Below, piece by piece: positions 1 through 7,078 of a DNA stretch of 17,951 bases. A model generated the notes under the pieces. It did no database searches and was not told the DNA's origin. It saw nothing but the letters and a program-made list of their open reading frames with translations. The stretch covers positions 1 to 17,951 of the forward strand of contig CAIXCO010000037.1 of assembly GCA_903917955.1 (NCBI GenBank). The letters are read 5' to 3'. Position numbers and translations under genes: made by a program. How positions within the stretch are numbered: the first letter of the stretch is position 1; each line of letters begins with the position of its first letter. Source of the stretch: an uncultured Chlorobiaceae bacterium (GTDB taxonomy: Bacteria; Bacteroidota; Chlorobiia; Chlorobiales; Chlorobiaceae).

Positions 1-216
1 AGTTCATCGCAAATATACGATTAACAAGAAAAAAAACAAAAAAATAGTACGAGTTACCGCACAGAGTGACGATTCTGAAAGGCAACTCTCTCACAACTCT
101 TTTGATGTAAAAAAACTTTGTTCTGTATTAAGGTGGCACATCTTGATACAGAAAATGAATTAAAGTGGTAGATTTACTGACAGAGAGGATAAAAAACCGG
201 ATCAAGGAGGGAGAAA
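1..216. other. AT-rich intergenic region upstream of the ATPase gene
   Basis: No convincing gene is visible in these 216 bases. The stretch is A-rich (poly-A runs near 29-44 and 109-116). A weak + strand promoter could be TTGATG (103-108) with TATTAA 18 bases downstream. Two imperfect direct copies beginning ATTAAGGTGG (127) and ATTAAAGTGG (159) lie between this and the start codon. A good ribosome binding site, AAGGAGG at 204-210, stands 6 bases before the ATG at 217. The promoter assignment is a guess; the ribosome binding site is clear. Confidence 0.5.
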
Positions 217-1605
217 ATGTTTAACCGACGTGCCGTAGAAGAGATACAATCATGGTATAACCAGAGCAAGCGCAAACCGCTGGTCATACGCGGTGCCCGA
301 CAGGTTGGAAAAACAACGGCCGTCCGACTTGCCGCCGAGAAGCTCTCTGTCGGGATTCTTGAAATCAACCTTGAGCGTCATAGAGAGCTTGAACCCCTCT
401 TCAAAAACTACAAGGTCGAAGAGCTGCTTTTTGCTTTTTCACTGATAAGCGGTGAACCGATCAGTAAAGAGAGCAAAGCAATCCTTTTTTTGGATGAAGC
501 ACAGGCAACCCCTTCGGCATACGCTTGTCTGCGATACTTCCATGAGGATATGCCGGGCCTCGCCGTCATCTTGACCGGGTCGTTACTTGATCAGGTGCTG
601 CATGAGAGCGCTCTTTCGACTCCGGTTGGACGTGTTGAACACCTCTTTATGGGCCCGCTGACCTTTGAAGAGTTCCTTTCGGCCACCGGAGAGTCGGCCG
701 CTCTCAACGCCATTGAGATGCTCACACGGAGCACCATGCACCTTATCCCCGACAGTGTGCACGAAAAGCTGATGGCCCAGGTTCGACGCTACACCCTCTG
801 CGGCGGAATGCCCTACTGTATCCAGACGGCCATCGAGACCCGGTTCAATCATGCGGAAATAGTGAAATATCAAATTGAGCTTCTTCAGAGCTACAAGGAT
901 GACTTTGCAAAGTATACCGGTTCACAAACCGCACTGCAACTCAACGCATTTTTTAATGGAATCATCGGTCAAATCGGCCTCCAGTTCTCCCATAAACAGG
1001 CCAACGAAATAGCGCTCAACAGCAGCGGTAATAACCGCCAGTTAAACGAAGCTCTGGAACGATTTCTCGAAGCGCGGCTCTTCTATCGTGTACTGCACTC
1101 CGGCGCAGAGACCATACCCCTCGGCGGCGACACAAAAATCAGAATCAGCAAATTTTTGTTCATCGATATCGGCCTGCTGCTGGCGGCACAGGGAGTTCCG
1201 GCACAAAGCATCATGGGTTCACCCCTGGAGTTGGCTAATCGCGGCATCATCGCCGAACAATTTGCAGGCCAGCAACTGCTCGCAGCAAAACCCTCCTACA
1301 TCAACCCGACACTCTACTACTGGCAACCCCCAAAATCGGAAGGGCAGGCTGAGATCGATTTTCTCTACGAAAGCGGAAACCAGATCTACCCGATAGAGGT
1401 GAAATCAGGTACAAGCGGCACCATAAAGTCGCTCCACGCCTATATGACAAAAAAACAATCTACCGAAGGCATCAGAATCAGTTCCGCAAAACCCTCCCTT
1501 CACGAACTGACCGCAAAGATAAACCGGCAGGAAAAAGCGTTCCAGTTGATCAACCTCCCCTTTTACATGATCAACCAGATTGAGCGGATTGTTCATGAGA
1601 GATGA
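217..1605 (+). CDS. Stand-alone AAA-type ATPase with C-terminal DUF4143 domain
   Basis: The 462-aa protein has a Walker A motif GARQVGKTT (residues 26-34, Lys32) and a Walker B motif ILFLDEAQ (89-96, Asp93-Glu94). Next come VILTGSLL and MGPLTFEEFL, typical of the archaeal-type ATPase/DUF4143 family. The C-terminal domain carries EIDFL (Asp381) and PIEVKSG (Glu394, Lys396), the spacing of a PD-(D/E)xK nuclease-like fold. Length is normal for the family. Start is fixed by the AAGGAGG ribosome binding site at 204-210. Such genes are usually lone, often duplicated within a genome and of unknown cellular role; some sit near toxin or mobile genes, but no partner is seen here. It is monocistronic as far as I can tell: the next gene starts 449 bp later. 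Family assignment is firm; function is unknown. Confidence 0.9.
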   Translation: MFNRRAVEEIQSWYNQSKRKPLVIRGARQVGKTTAVRLAAEKLSVGILEINLERHRELEPLFKNYKVEELLFAFSLISGEPISKESKAILFLDEAQATPSAYACLRYFHEDMPGLAVILTGSLLDQVLHESALSTPVGRVEHLFMGPLTFEEFLSATGESAALNAIEMLTRSTMHLIPDSVHEKLMAQVRRYTLCGGMPYCIQTAIETRFNHAEIVKYQIELLQSYKDDFAKYTGSQTALQLNAFFNGIIGQIGLQFSHKQANEIALNSSGNNRQLNEALERFLEARLFYRVLHSGAETIPLGGDTKIRISKFLFIDIGLLLAAQGVPAQSIMGSPLELANRGIIAEQFAGQQLLAAKPSYINPTLYYWQPPKSEGQAEIDFLYESGNQIYPIEVKSGTSGTIKSLHAYMTKKQSTEGIRISSAKPSLHELTAKINRQEKAFQLINLPFYMINQIERIVHER

Positions 1606-1701
1606 GGGCTTGCGCCCGAATTTTGAACCTGAAATACCAATTCACAAAAGAGACTCCTTGCGCCTTCATGCCAAAATAGAAAGAGCTTCCCTCTCTCTGA
1701 A

Positions 1702-1730
1702 TTTTCAGAAATGAAATTAAGCGTTATATT
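1702..1730 (+). promoter_or_regulatory. Probable mod operon promoter
   Basis: TTTTCA (1702-1707) and TATATT (1725-1730) are 17 bases apart. They match the sigma-70 consensus at 4 of 6 and 5 of 6 positions. The -10 box lies inside the ModE-like palindrome, as expected for a promoter that molybdate-loaded ModE would block. Transcription would start near 1737, giving a leader of about 318 nt before modD. The element is inferred from spacing and context only. Confidence 0.4.
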
Positions 1731-1745
1731 CAATAAAACATAACG
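1722..1745. promoter_or_regulatory. ModE-type molybdate operator
   Basis: Half-sites CGTTATATT (1722-1730) and ACATAACG (1738-1745) surround seven unrelated bases. CGTTAT and ATAACG are exact inverted repeats 12 bases apart. From memory, the E. coli modABC operator bound by ModE-molybdate has the same two half-site sequences with the same total length of 24 bp; I could not check this. The site lies upstream of modDABC and covers the predicted -10 box, so repression under molybdate sufficiency is the natural reading. No modE gene is in the window. Confidence 0.7.
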
Positions 1746-1920
1746 GACAGAGAGAAAACGACAGGAATGCCCGGCGCAAGACCCCGCCATAAAACAACCT
1801 TTATGTAACAAAAGAAGCTGCGAAAAGAGCCGATAAATTAAATTATTAAGGATTTGATATTAATTTTCCTAAATTTTTTACTATTATCAGCAATTAACCA
1901 GAAATAATAAAGATTCGGCA

Positions 1921-1967
1921 AGGCGAACGTGCCTGACCAGCCTCAGGGAGAAATTCCTGCGATCAGG
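1921..1967 (+). repeat. Hairpin element, copy A (in mod leader)
   Basis: AGGCG (1921-1925) and TGCCT (1930-1934) close a four-base AACG loop. CCTGA (1932-1936) can instead pair with TCAGG (1943-1947), so the two stems share bases and exclude one another. A third small hairpin CCTG/CAGG follows (1956-1967), and TCAGG occurs again at 1963-1967 and 1976-1980. A related element with compensatory changes is found at 7474-7504. It may be a structured RNA in the mod leader, a small independent RNA or a dispersed repeat. Confidence 0.45.
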
Positions 1968-2054
1968 TGACAGATTCAGGATTATGGCAGCAACACAAGC
2001 CTTTTTTTTAGCAGCGGAATAGAGACAATGTTATAACGATCAAACAGCGCACTC

Positions 2055-2909
2055 ATGCTTTATCAACTTCCCGACAGTGATATTGAAAAATTTATTGACG
2101 AGGATATGCCATACGGTGATTTGACGACCTTGCTGCTCGGCATCGGCGCTCTGCCAGGGAAGATCACCTTTACAAGCCGTGAACAAACAACACTCTGCTG
2201 CACGGAGGAGGCGGCGCGCGTGCTTGAACGATGCGGTGCCAGCGTTGACTTTTTGCTGCAAAGCGGTACCACGGTTGAAGCGGGCATGACCATCCTCTCG
2301 GCTAGCGGCTCTGCAAGCAGCATGCACGCAGGATGGAAAGTTGCCTTGAATCTGCTCGAGTACGCCTCAGGTATTGCTACAAGGACGCACAAGATTGTGA
2401 AGCAGGTCAAAGAGGTTAATGCATCCATCACGGTTGTCACAACCCGTAAGTCGTTTCCGGGAACAAAAAAGGTTGCCATCAAGGCTATCATGGCTGGCGG
2501 TGCGCTCCCCCACCGCCTCGGCTTGTCGGAATCGGTGCTTGTTTTCCGGCAGCATACCGCTTTCTGCGGCGGGCTTGACCATTTTCTTACAACCGTAACC
2601 GAGCTGAAAGCGCAAGCACAGGAACAAAAAATCATTGTTGAGGCCGACAGCGCGGAAGAGGCGCTTGCCATTGCTGCTTCTGGGGTTGATGTGGTTCAGC
2701 TTGACAAGCTTCTGCCTGAGGCACTCTCACTGCTGGTTCAGCAATTGCGGAAAGAGGCGCCTGGAGTCAAAATTTCAGCCGCAGGAGGCATTAACGCACA
2801 AAATGCCTCAGCTTATGCTGAAACCGGAGTTGACATGCTTGTACTCTCGTCGGTCTATTTCGGCAAGCCTTCGGATATCGCGGTTTCAATTTCTGCATTA
2901 CCATCATAA
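2055..2909 (+). CDS. modD: ModD, NadC-like phosphoribosyltransferase of molybdate operons
   Basis: The 284-aa protein belongs to the quinolinate phosphoribosyltransferase fold. It has the early EDMPYGDLTT motif, a helical/barrel N-terminal part, then TTRKSFPGTKKVAIKAIMAG, GGALPHRLGLSESVLVF and the barrel end EADSAEEALAIAASGVDVVQLDK and SAAGGINAQN. The HRLGLSE..LVF form is that of ModD rather than NadC, which has a Lys-Asp-Asn-His segment there. The precise reaction of ModD is not established; its constant association with modABC suggests a molybdate-related role. The ATG at 2055 has no clear ribosome binding site, and the in-frame ATG at 2028 runs straight into a stop. It is the first gene of the mod cluster; modA follows after 14 bp. 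Identity is confident, function is not. Confidence 0.88.
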   Translation: MLYQLPDSDIEKFIDEDMPYGDLTTLLLGIGALPGKITFTSREQTTLCCTEEAARVLERCGASVDFLLQSGTTVEAGMTILSASGSASSMHAGWKVALNLLEYASGIATRTHKIVKQVKEVNASITVVTTRKSFPGTKKVAIKAIMAGGALPHRLGLSESVLVFRQHTAFCGGLDHFLTTVTELKAQAQEQKIIVEADSAEEALAIAASGVDVVQLDKLLPEALSLLVQQLRKEAPGVKISAAGGINAQNASAYAETGVDMLVLSSVYFGKPSDIAVSISALPS

Positions 2910-2923
2910 AACAATCCATAGCA

Positions 2924-3673
2924 ATGATACAATCAATGAAACGCATCACCCTCCTCTGTTTTGTATTCTTCACCATGGCACTCCCGGCAATGGCCAGTGA
3001 GCTGAACCTCTCTGTTGCTGCAAGCCTGAAAGAGGTGATCAATGAGCTGAGCGTGAGGTACACTGCAAAACATCCTGCGACGGTTTTTATTAAAAATTTT
3101 GGCCCATCGGGAACGCTGGCCGGTCAGATTGAAAACGGCGCACCGACTGACCTGTTTATTGCTGCAAACAACCAGTGGATGGAGTATCTGAAAGAGAAAA
3201 ATCTTGTTGACGGCGCCAACGTAAAGATGTTTGCCTGGAACTCACTGGTTTTTGCCGGAACAACGACAAAAAAGGTTGCATCGATGAACGACCTGCTGAA
3301 ACTCGACAAGATTGCCATTGGCAGCCCCAAGAGTGTCCCCGCAGGTGAGTATGCCATGGCTGCCATGACAAAAGCAGGAATTGCCGAAAAACTTTCAGGC
3401 AAGCTGGTCATGGCCAAGGATGTCAGAGAGTGCCTTATGTATGCAGAACTTGGCGAAGTTGATGGTGGATTTGTTTACCGCACCGACGCCATGCTGGCAC
3501 AAAAAGCAAAATTACTCTTTGTGGTATCGCAAAAACTCTATCCAAGGGTGACCTATCCGATGGCGTTGACCCTGAAAGCGGCACACAACGAAGAGGCAAA
3601 AGCCTTCTATCTCTTTTTGCAGGGTGCCGAGGCAAAATCGGTACTTCTCAAGTACGGCTTTGTTTTGAAATAG
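2924..3673 (+). CDS. modA: Molybdate ABC transporter periplasmic binding protein ModA
   Basis: The 249-aa product starts with a signal peptide: a basic MKR, the hydrophobic run ITLLCFVFFTMALPAMA and likely cleavage after AMA or MAS. The mature part shows the oxyanion-binding blocks of ModA in order: VAASLKEVINEL, FGPSGTLAGQIENGAPTDLF, NSLVFAG, IGSPKSVPAGEYA and GEVDGGFVYRTDA. In the family, Ser, Ala, Val and Tyr residues of these blocks bind molybdate or tungstate. The ATG at 2924 is used here; an in-frame ATG at 2936 gives a more usual signal peptide start and is equally possible, since neither has a ribosome binding site. It captures molybdate in the periplasm and passes it to ModBC. It is probably cotranscribed with modD and modB. 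Confidence 0.95.
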   Translation: MIQSMKRITLLCFVFFTMALPAMASELNLSVAASLKEVINELSVRYTAKHPATVFIKNFGPSGTLAGQIENGAPTDLFIAANNQWMEYLKEKNLVDGANVKMFAWNSLVFAGTTTKKVASMNDLLKLDKIAIGSPKSVPAGEYAMAAMTKAGIAEKLSGKLVMAKDVRECLMYAELGEVDGGFVYRTDAMLAQKAKLLFVVSQKLYPRVTYPMALTLKAAHNEEAKAFYLFLQGAEAKSVLLKYGFVLK

Positions 3674-3709
3674 GAACGATATACAGAACAGAAATGCCCC
3701 GAGGAGATT

Positions 3710-4396
3710 ATGATACTGGTACCTGAAGACATTGCGGCCATAGGGCTCTCTCTGAAAGTGGCGCTTGCGGCAACTGCTCTGGCGCTGCCATTCGGCTTTG
3801 CTCTGGCCTGGCTGATTGTTTTTAAAAAATTCAGAGGGAAAATGGTGCTCGAAGTGCTTGTTAACCTCCCGCTCACGCTCCCTCCGGTGGTGATCGGTTT
3901 TTTCCTTCTGCTGCTGCTTGGCAAAAACGGCTGGATCGGAAAACTGCTTGATGCATCGGGAATACCGATCATTTTTACCTGGAAAGCCGCCGTTATTGCC
4001 TCGGCCACGGTCGGCCTTCCCCTGCTGGTACGCTCAATCAGGCTTGGTATGGAGTCCATCGACCAGCAGCTTATTGAGGCATCCCGAAGCCTCGGGGCTG
4101 CATGGTACGATACCCTTGCAACCATTATTCTCCCGCTCTCTATGCGGGGTATAATGGCTGGTTCGTCGCTGATGTTTGCCCGAAGCCTCGGTGAATTTGG
4201 CGCAACCATCATTGTTGCTGGCAATATTCCAGGTCTGACGCAAACCATTCCGCTGGCTATCTACGATTATGCCAGTTCACCCTCGAGTGTCACCATGGCA
4301 CTCTCGCTCTGCCTGGTCTCCGTTCTGATTTCGGTCGTTGTGCTTGCCGCTCATGAACTGCTCAGCAAAAAACTTGATCGAAGGAGCGCATTGTGA
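3710..4396 (+). CDS. modB: Molybdate ABC transporter permease ModB
   Basis: The 228-aa protein consists of about five membrane helices, beginning with the LSLKVALAATALALPFGFAL helix. It carries PLTLPPVVIGFFLLLLLG and the cytoplasmic EAA coupling loop EASRSLGAAWYDT (from residue 123) followed by ILPLSMRGIMAG, the site that docks on the ATPase. FARSLGEFGATIIVAGNIPG is characteristic of ModB. GAGGAG at 3701-3706 precedes the ATG. The stop codon overlaps the GTG start of modC by 4 bp, so the two are translationally coupled. It forms the inner-membrane channel for molybdate. Confidence 0.96.
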   Translation: MILVPEDIAAIGLSLKVALAATALALPFGFALAWLIVFKKFRGKMVLEVLVNLPLTLPPVVIGFFLLLLLGKNGWIGKLLDASGIPIIFTWKAAVIASATVGLPLLVRSIRLGMESIDQQLIEASRSLGAAWYDTLATIILPLSMRGIMAGSSLMFARSLGEFGATIIVAGNIPGLTQTIPLAIYDYASSPSSVTMALSLCLVSVLISVVVLAAHELLSKKLDRRSAL

Positions 4397-5448
4397 ACCT
4401 GCGAATTGATGTTGAAAAAAAACAGGGCAACTTCCTCCTGCAGGTGAATGCGGAGGTTTCGGGTGAGCGGATCGGGATTTTCGGCCAGTCCGGAAGCGGG
4501 AAATCAACACTCGTGCATCTCATTTCGGGACTTCTTCAGCCGAAAAAGGGGGAGATTTTTCTCGATGACGAGTGCCTCTTCAGCACCGCAAAAGGGGTGA
4601 ATCTCTCCCCTGAACGCCGTCGTATTGCCATTGTTTTTCAGCAGGCAATGCTTTTTCCGCATCTCTCCGTCAAAGCCAATCTGCTCTACGGCTACAGGCG
4701 GTGCCGGATTGAGAACCGCCGTATCAGGCCTGAAGCGCTCATTGATCTGCTTCAACTGCAACCACTGTTGCTGCGAGGCGTTGAAAATCTTTCAGGGGGT
4801 GAAAAACAGCGCGTCGCCCTCGGCAGGGCGGTGCTTGCAAACCCGCGTCTCCTGCTTATGGATGAGCCACTCTCCGCTCTTGATGATACCCTGCGGTTCC
4901 AGATTATTCCCTACCTGAGAAGTGTGAGTGAAGAATTCGGAATACCCTACCTGTTTATTTCACACTCAATTCTTGAGATGCAACTGATGGTTGACCGAAT
5001 TGTTGTGCTTAGGGAGGGGCGCACGGCTGAAACAACAACTCCTGACCAACTGGCACGAAACAGTATGGCACACAGTCCGAAAGGCTATCTCAACCTTCTC
5101 CATCTTGCCAATCCGCTTCAGGATAACGGTTTATATGCTTACCCCTGGGGTCACAATACCCTTTTGATTTCAGATGGAGAGCCAACGAAACAATCGCTGT
5201 TTGAACTCTCGTCACGCGAGATCATCCTTTTCAAAAAGCATCCTGAAGCCATCAGTGCACGAAACTTGCTGGAATGCAGGGTTTCTGAGATGTTTGATTC
5301 TGACGCCAGAGTTGGCGTAGTACTTTTGGTCGATGGTGAAAAACTTGTTGCTGAAATTGTCCATTCAGCCGCAGAGGAGTTGAAAATCAGTGTGGGCTCT
5401 ACCCTTTTTGCTGCCATCAAGGCCTCCTCATTCAGAAAACTTGGTTGA
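4393..5448 (+). CDS. modC: Molybdate ABC transporter ATPase ModC
   Basis: The 351-aa ATPase has Walker A GQSGSGKST (residues 31-39), a Q-loop in IVFQQAMLFPH, the signature LSGGEKQR (133-140), Walker B LLLMDEP (Asp157-Glu158) and the switch His191 in FISHS. The C-terminal part, from about residue 285, is a TOBE domain that in ModC homologues binds molybdate and tunes the transporter. Start is the GTG at 4393 inside the modB stop (GTGA overlap), with AAGGAG at 4381-4386. It hydrolyses ATP to drive import through ModB. Length agrees with the family. Confidence 0.96.
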   Translation: MNLRIDVEKKQGNFLLQVNAEVSGERIGIFGQSGSGKSTLVHLISGLLQPKKGEIFLDDECLFSTAKGVNLSPERRRIAIVFQQAMLFPHLSVKANLLYGYRRCRIENRRIRPEALIDLLQLQPLLLRGVENLSGGEKQRVALGRAVLANPRLLLMDEPLSALDDTLRFQIIPYLRSVSEEFGIPYLFISHSILEMQLMVDRIVVLREGRTAETTTPDQLARNSMAHSPKGYLNLLHLANPLQDNGLYAYPWGHNTLLISDGEPTKQSLFELSSREIILFKKHPEAISARNLLECRVSEMFDSDARVGVVLLVDGEKLVAEIVHSAAEELKISVGSTLFAAIKASSFRKLG

Positions 5449-5536
5449 TCTGATCAGGAGTTCAATGGCTCCAATCAACTTTTTAGCATCTCTTCATGTT
5501 TTACGTAACTGTCAGGAAAACATTAAACCGGGTAAA

Positions 5537-6277
5537 ATGATGACCGCAACAGGTAAAAAAGTATGCTTCATGACTGGCGCGTCAGGTGTGCTTGGCAGTG
5601 AAATTGCGCTTGCGGTGGCCGGACGGGGGTATACCATTTTTTTTACCTGGCACTCTTCGGAAGAGAGGGCTGTCGCTACGCTTGAAAAAATCCGCTGGAT
5701 AAGCCCTGAATCGCAGATGGTTCGATGTGATGTATCGAAAACCGGCGATATTGCGGGCGCGTTTGCGGCGTTCCGACAACAGTTTGAGCGGCTTGACCTT
5801 GTTATCACCAGCGCTTCGAATTTTTTCAGCACTCCCCTTCCTGACGTGACTGAAAGGGAGTGGGACAGCCTGGTTGATACCAATTTGAAGGGAACTTTTT
5901 TTACCATGCAGGAGGCGGCTAAAATTATGCAGCAACAGCCATTCGTATCGCGCATCATTACGATGAGCGATATTTCTGCCGATCTGGTCTGGCGAAATTT
6001 TGCGCCCTACAGCATCTCGAAAGCGGGTATTCAGCACCTGACAAGAATTTTTGCCAAAGAGTTTGCGCCGACGATTCTTGTGAACTCTGTCGCTCCTGGC
6101 ACGGTCACACTGAATGCCGACAACAAGAGGGAGCCACAGGAGGAGATGATGAAAAAAATAGCGCTTCAGCGCTTGGGTGACCCGCTTGATATCATCAAAA
6201 CCATCCTCTTTCTTCTTGAGAGTGATTATATCACTGGCCAGGTGATCAATGTGGAGGGAGGACGACTTCTGCGGTAA
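5537..6277 (+). CDS. Short-chain dehydrogenase/reductase (SDR), pteridine-reductase-like
   Basis: From the ATG at 5537 this is a 246-aa classical SDR. It has the NAD(P)-binding TGASGVLG (residues 13-20), TSAS (91-94) where most SDRs have NNAG, a serine in ITMSDIS (Ser144) and the catalytic YSISK (Tyr158, Lys162). LVNSVAPGTV and the C-terminal DYITGQVINVEGG close the fold. The FSTPL after the NNAG position and the short APTILVNSVAPG loop recall FolM and pteridine-reductase-like SDRs, but the Arg that marks that group in the first glycine loop is absent. The start is uncertain: ATG at 5465 has AGGAG at 5456-5460 and would add 24 residues with no SDR homology. It lies just behind modC on the same strand, so it is probably the last gene of the mod operon. 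Substrate unknown. Confidence 0.85.
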   Translation: MMTATGKKVCFMTGASGVLGSEIALAVAGRGYTIFFTWHSSEERAVATLEKIRWISPESQMVRCDVSKTGDIAGAFAAFRQQFERLDLVITSASNFFSTPLPDVTEREWDSLVDTNLKGTFFTMQEAAKIMQQQPFVSRIITMSDISADLVWRNFAPYSISKAGIQHLTRIFAKEFAPTILVNSVAPGTVTLNADNKREPQEEMMKKIALQRLGDPLDIIKTILFLLESDYITGQVINVEGGRLLR

Positions 6278-6376
6278 GAGTGCCATGCAAAGACCATATT
6301 GTTTTTATATATTGCATTCTTACTTTTTCAGATCGGGGATCGCGAAGGAAAAACGCATAACGAGGTTTTTACTTTT

Positions 6377-6652
6377 ATGGAACAGGAAGTCAAGGTTACC
6401 ATTCATGGCGCTGAGCCAGCAGAGAAGGTCGAGGAAGCGCTGCAACAGGCTGGCATCCCGGAACAACTCAAAGAGGTTGGCGAAATCGTCTCAGAGGCTC
6501 TTTCCTCTTTCAGGGAGAGTGATTCCTATGAGTGGATTCTGGAAAGCACCGAAAAAACAAGGCAGTATATCAAAAAAAATCCGGCACGTTCGATGCTCGT
6601 TTCACTCGGTGCAGGCCTTTTGTTCGGACTGTTCATAAAAAGAGGGCGATAA
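6377..6652 (+). CDS. DUF883/YqjD-like membrane-anchored small protein
   Basis: This 91-aa protein starts MEQEVKVTIHG, continues with a charged amphipathic helical region and ends NPARSMLVSLGAGLLFGLFIKRGR. That ending, a proline-led glycine-rich single membrane helix with a basic tail, is the hallmark of the ElaB/YqjD/DUF883 family, whose enterobacterial members are inner-membrane proteins that bind ribosomes in stationary phase. The frame extends upstream to 6299, but the ATG at 6377 begins the conserved part and has GAGG at 6362-6365. It is the first gene of a three-gene cassette; the next gene begins 27 bp later (or 6 bp, if its TTG is used). Exact function in this organism is unknown. Confidence 0.75.
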   Translation: MEQEVKVTIHGAEPAEKVEEALQQAGIPEQLKEVGEIVSEALSSFRESDSYEWILESTEKTRQYIKKNPARSMLVSLGAGLLFGLFIKRGR

Positions 6653-6679
6653 CAGGTCTTGACCATCTGGAAAAACATA

Positions 6680-7078
6680 ATGAACCGTCAGGCAAAAAAG
6701 GAGCAGGGTACGACCTCTTCCAAACGCAAACGTAGCGGCATCGCGGATCTCCTTGATGAGACGGCCACCTCTCTTTACGACGATGTGGTTGCTATTGTTG
6801 AGGCAAGAGTTGAACTGCTCAAAATTGAGGTGGCGGAAAAAATTTCTGTTGTTGTCACCGTTGCCATTCTTGGCATTCTGCTCATTGGCGGAGTGGCCTA
6901 TTTTTTCACAACCTTTGCATTGATGACGGGAGAATTGCTGGGCCATCCATTTCTTGGCTACCTCCTTGTCAGCATGCTTTTTCTTTCATCCTTTCTGTTT
7001 TTTATAAAATTCAAGCCATTACTTTTAAAAAACCTGATTCAGAACATTCTTTTATCGCTCTATGACTCCATCAAATGA
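6680..7078 (+). CDS. YqjE-like (phage holin 3_6 superfamily) membrane protein
   Basis: The 132-aa protein has a basic N-terminus (KKEQGTTSSKRKRS) and an amphipathic helix LYDDVVAIVEARVELLKIEVA. Two membrane segments follow, roughly ISVVVTVAILGILLIGGVAYF and GYLLVSMLFLSSFLFFI. This is the layout of YqjE/DUF1469-type proteins, which typically follow a DUF883 gene. An alternative TTG start at 6659 would add seven residues; neither start has a strong ribosome binding site. The last 17 bp overlap the next gene, indicating coupling. Role is unknown; an envelope or stress function is inferred only from the family. Confidence 0.72.
   Translation: MNRQAKKEQGTTSSKRKRSGIADLLDETATSLYDDVVAIVEARVELLKIEVAEKISVVVTVAILGILLIGGVAYFFTTFALMTGELLGHPFLGYLLVSMLFLSSFLFFIKFKPLLLKNLIQNILLSLYDSIK

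Larger units (their letters stand above)
1606..2054. other. 449-bp intergenic region: regulatory leader of the mod cluster
   Basis: No supported protein gene lies here; the open frames are short and have no ribosome binding site. From left to right it holds a weak hairpin just after the ATPase stop (GGGC 1606-1609 with GCCC 1614-1617), a promoter-like pair with a ModE-type palindrome (1702-1745), a strongly AT-rich stretch (about 1815-1910), a compact hairpin element (1921-1967), an eight-T run (2002-2009) and a possible second promoter close to modD. Taken together it reads as a long control region for modDABC. Confidence 0.6.

Noticed and set aside
1756..1808. Possible 13-residue leader peptide in the mod leader
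   Set aside because: The AGGA directly touches the ATG, leaving no spacing, and no regulatory codon run is present.
1593..1811. 72-codon - strand frame over the mod control region
   Set aside because: It overlaps the ModE-like operator and promoter, has no ribosome binding site and an unremarkable Cys/Ser-rich product.
1986..2009. Intrinsic terminator ending in the eight-T run before modD
   Set aside because: Only a three-pair GGC/GCC stem with a ten-base loop precedes the T-run; too weak to call.
1911..2010. Molybdenum cofactor (Moco) riboswitch
   Set aside because: The small hairpins do not resemble the large multi-stem Moco aptamer as I know it, and a similar element precedes an unrelated GH13 gene.
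2063..2671. 202-codon open frame on the - strand inside modD
   Set aside because: It lies fully opposite a well-supported gene, shows no family motif and has composition expected from an antisense frame.
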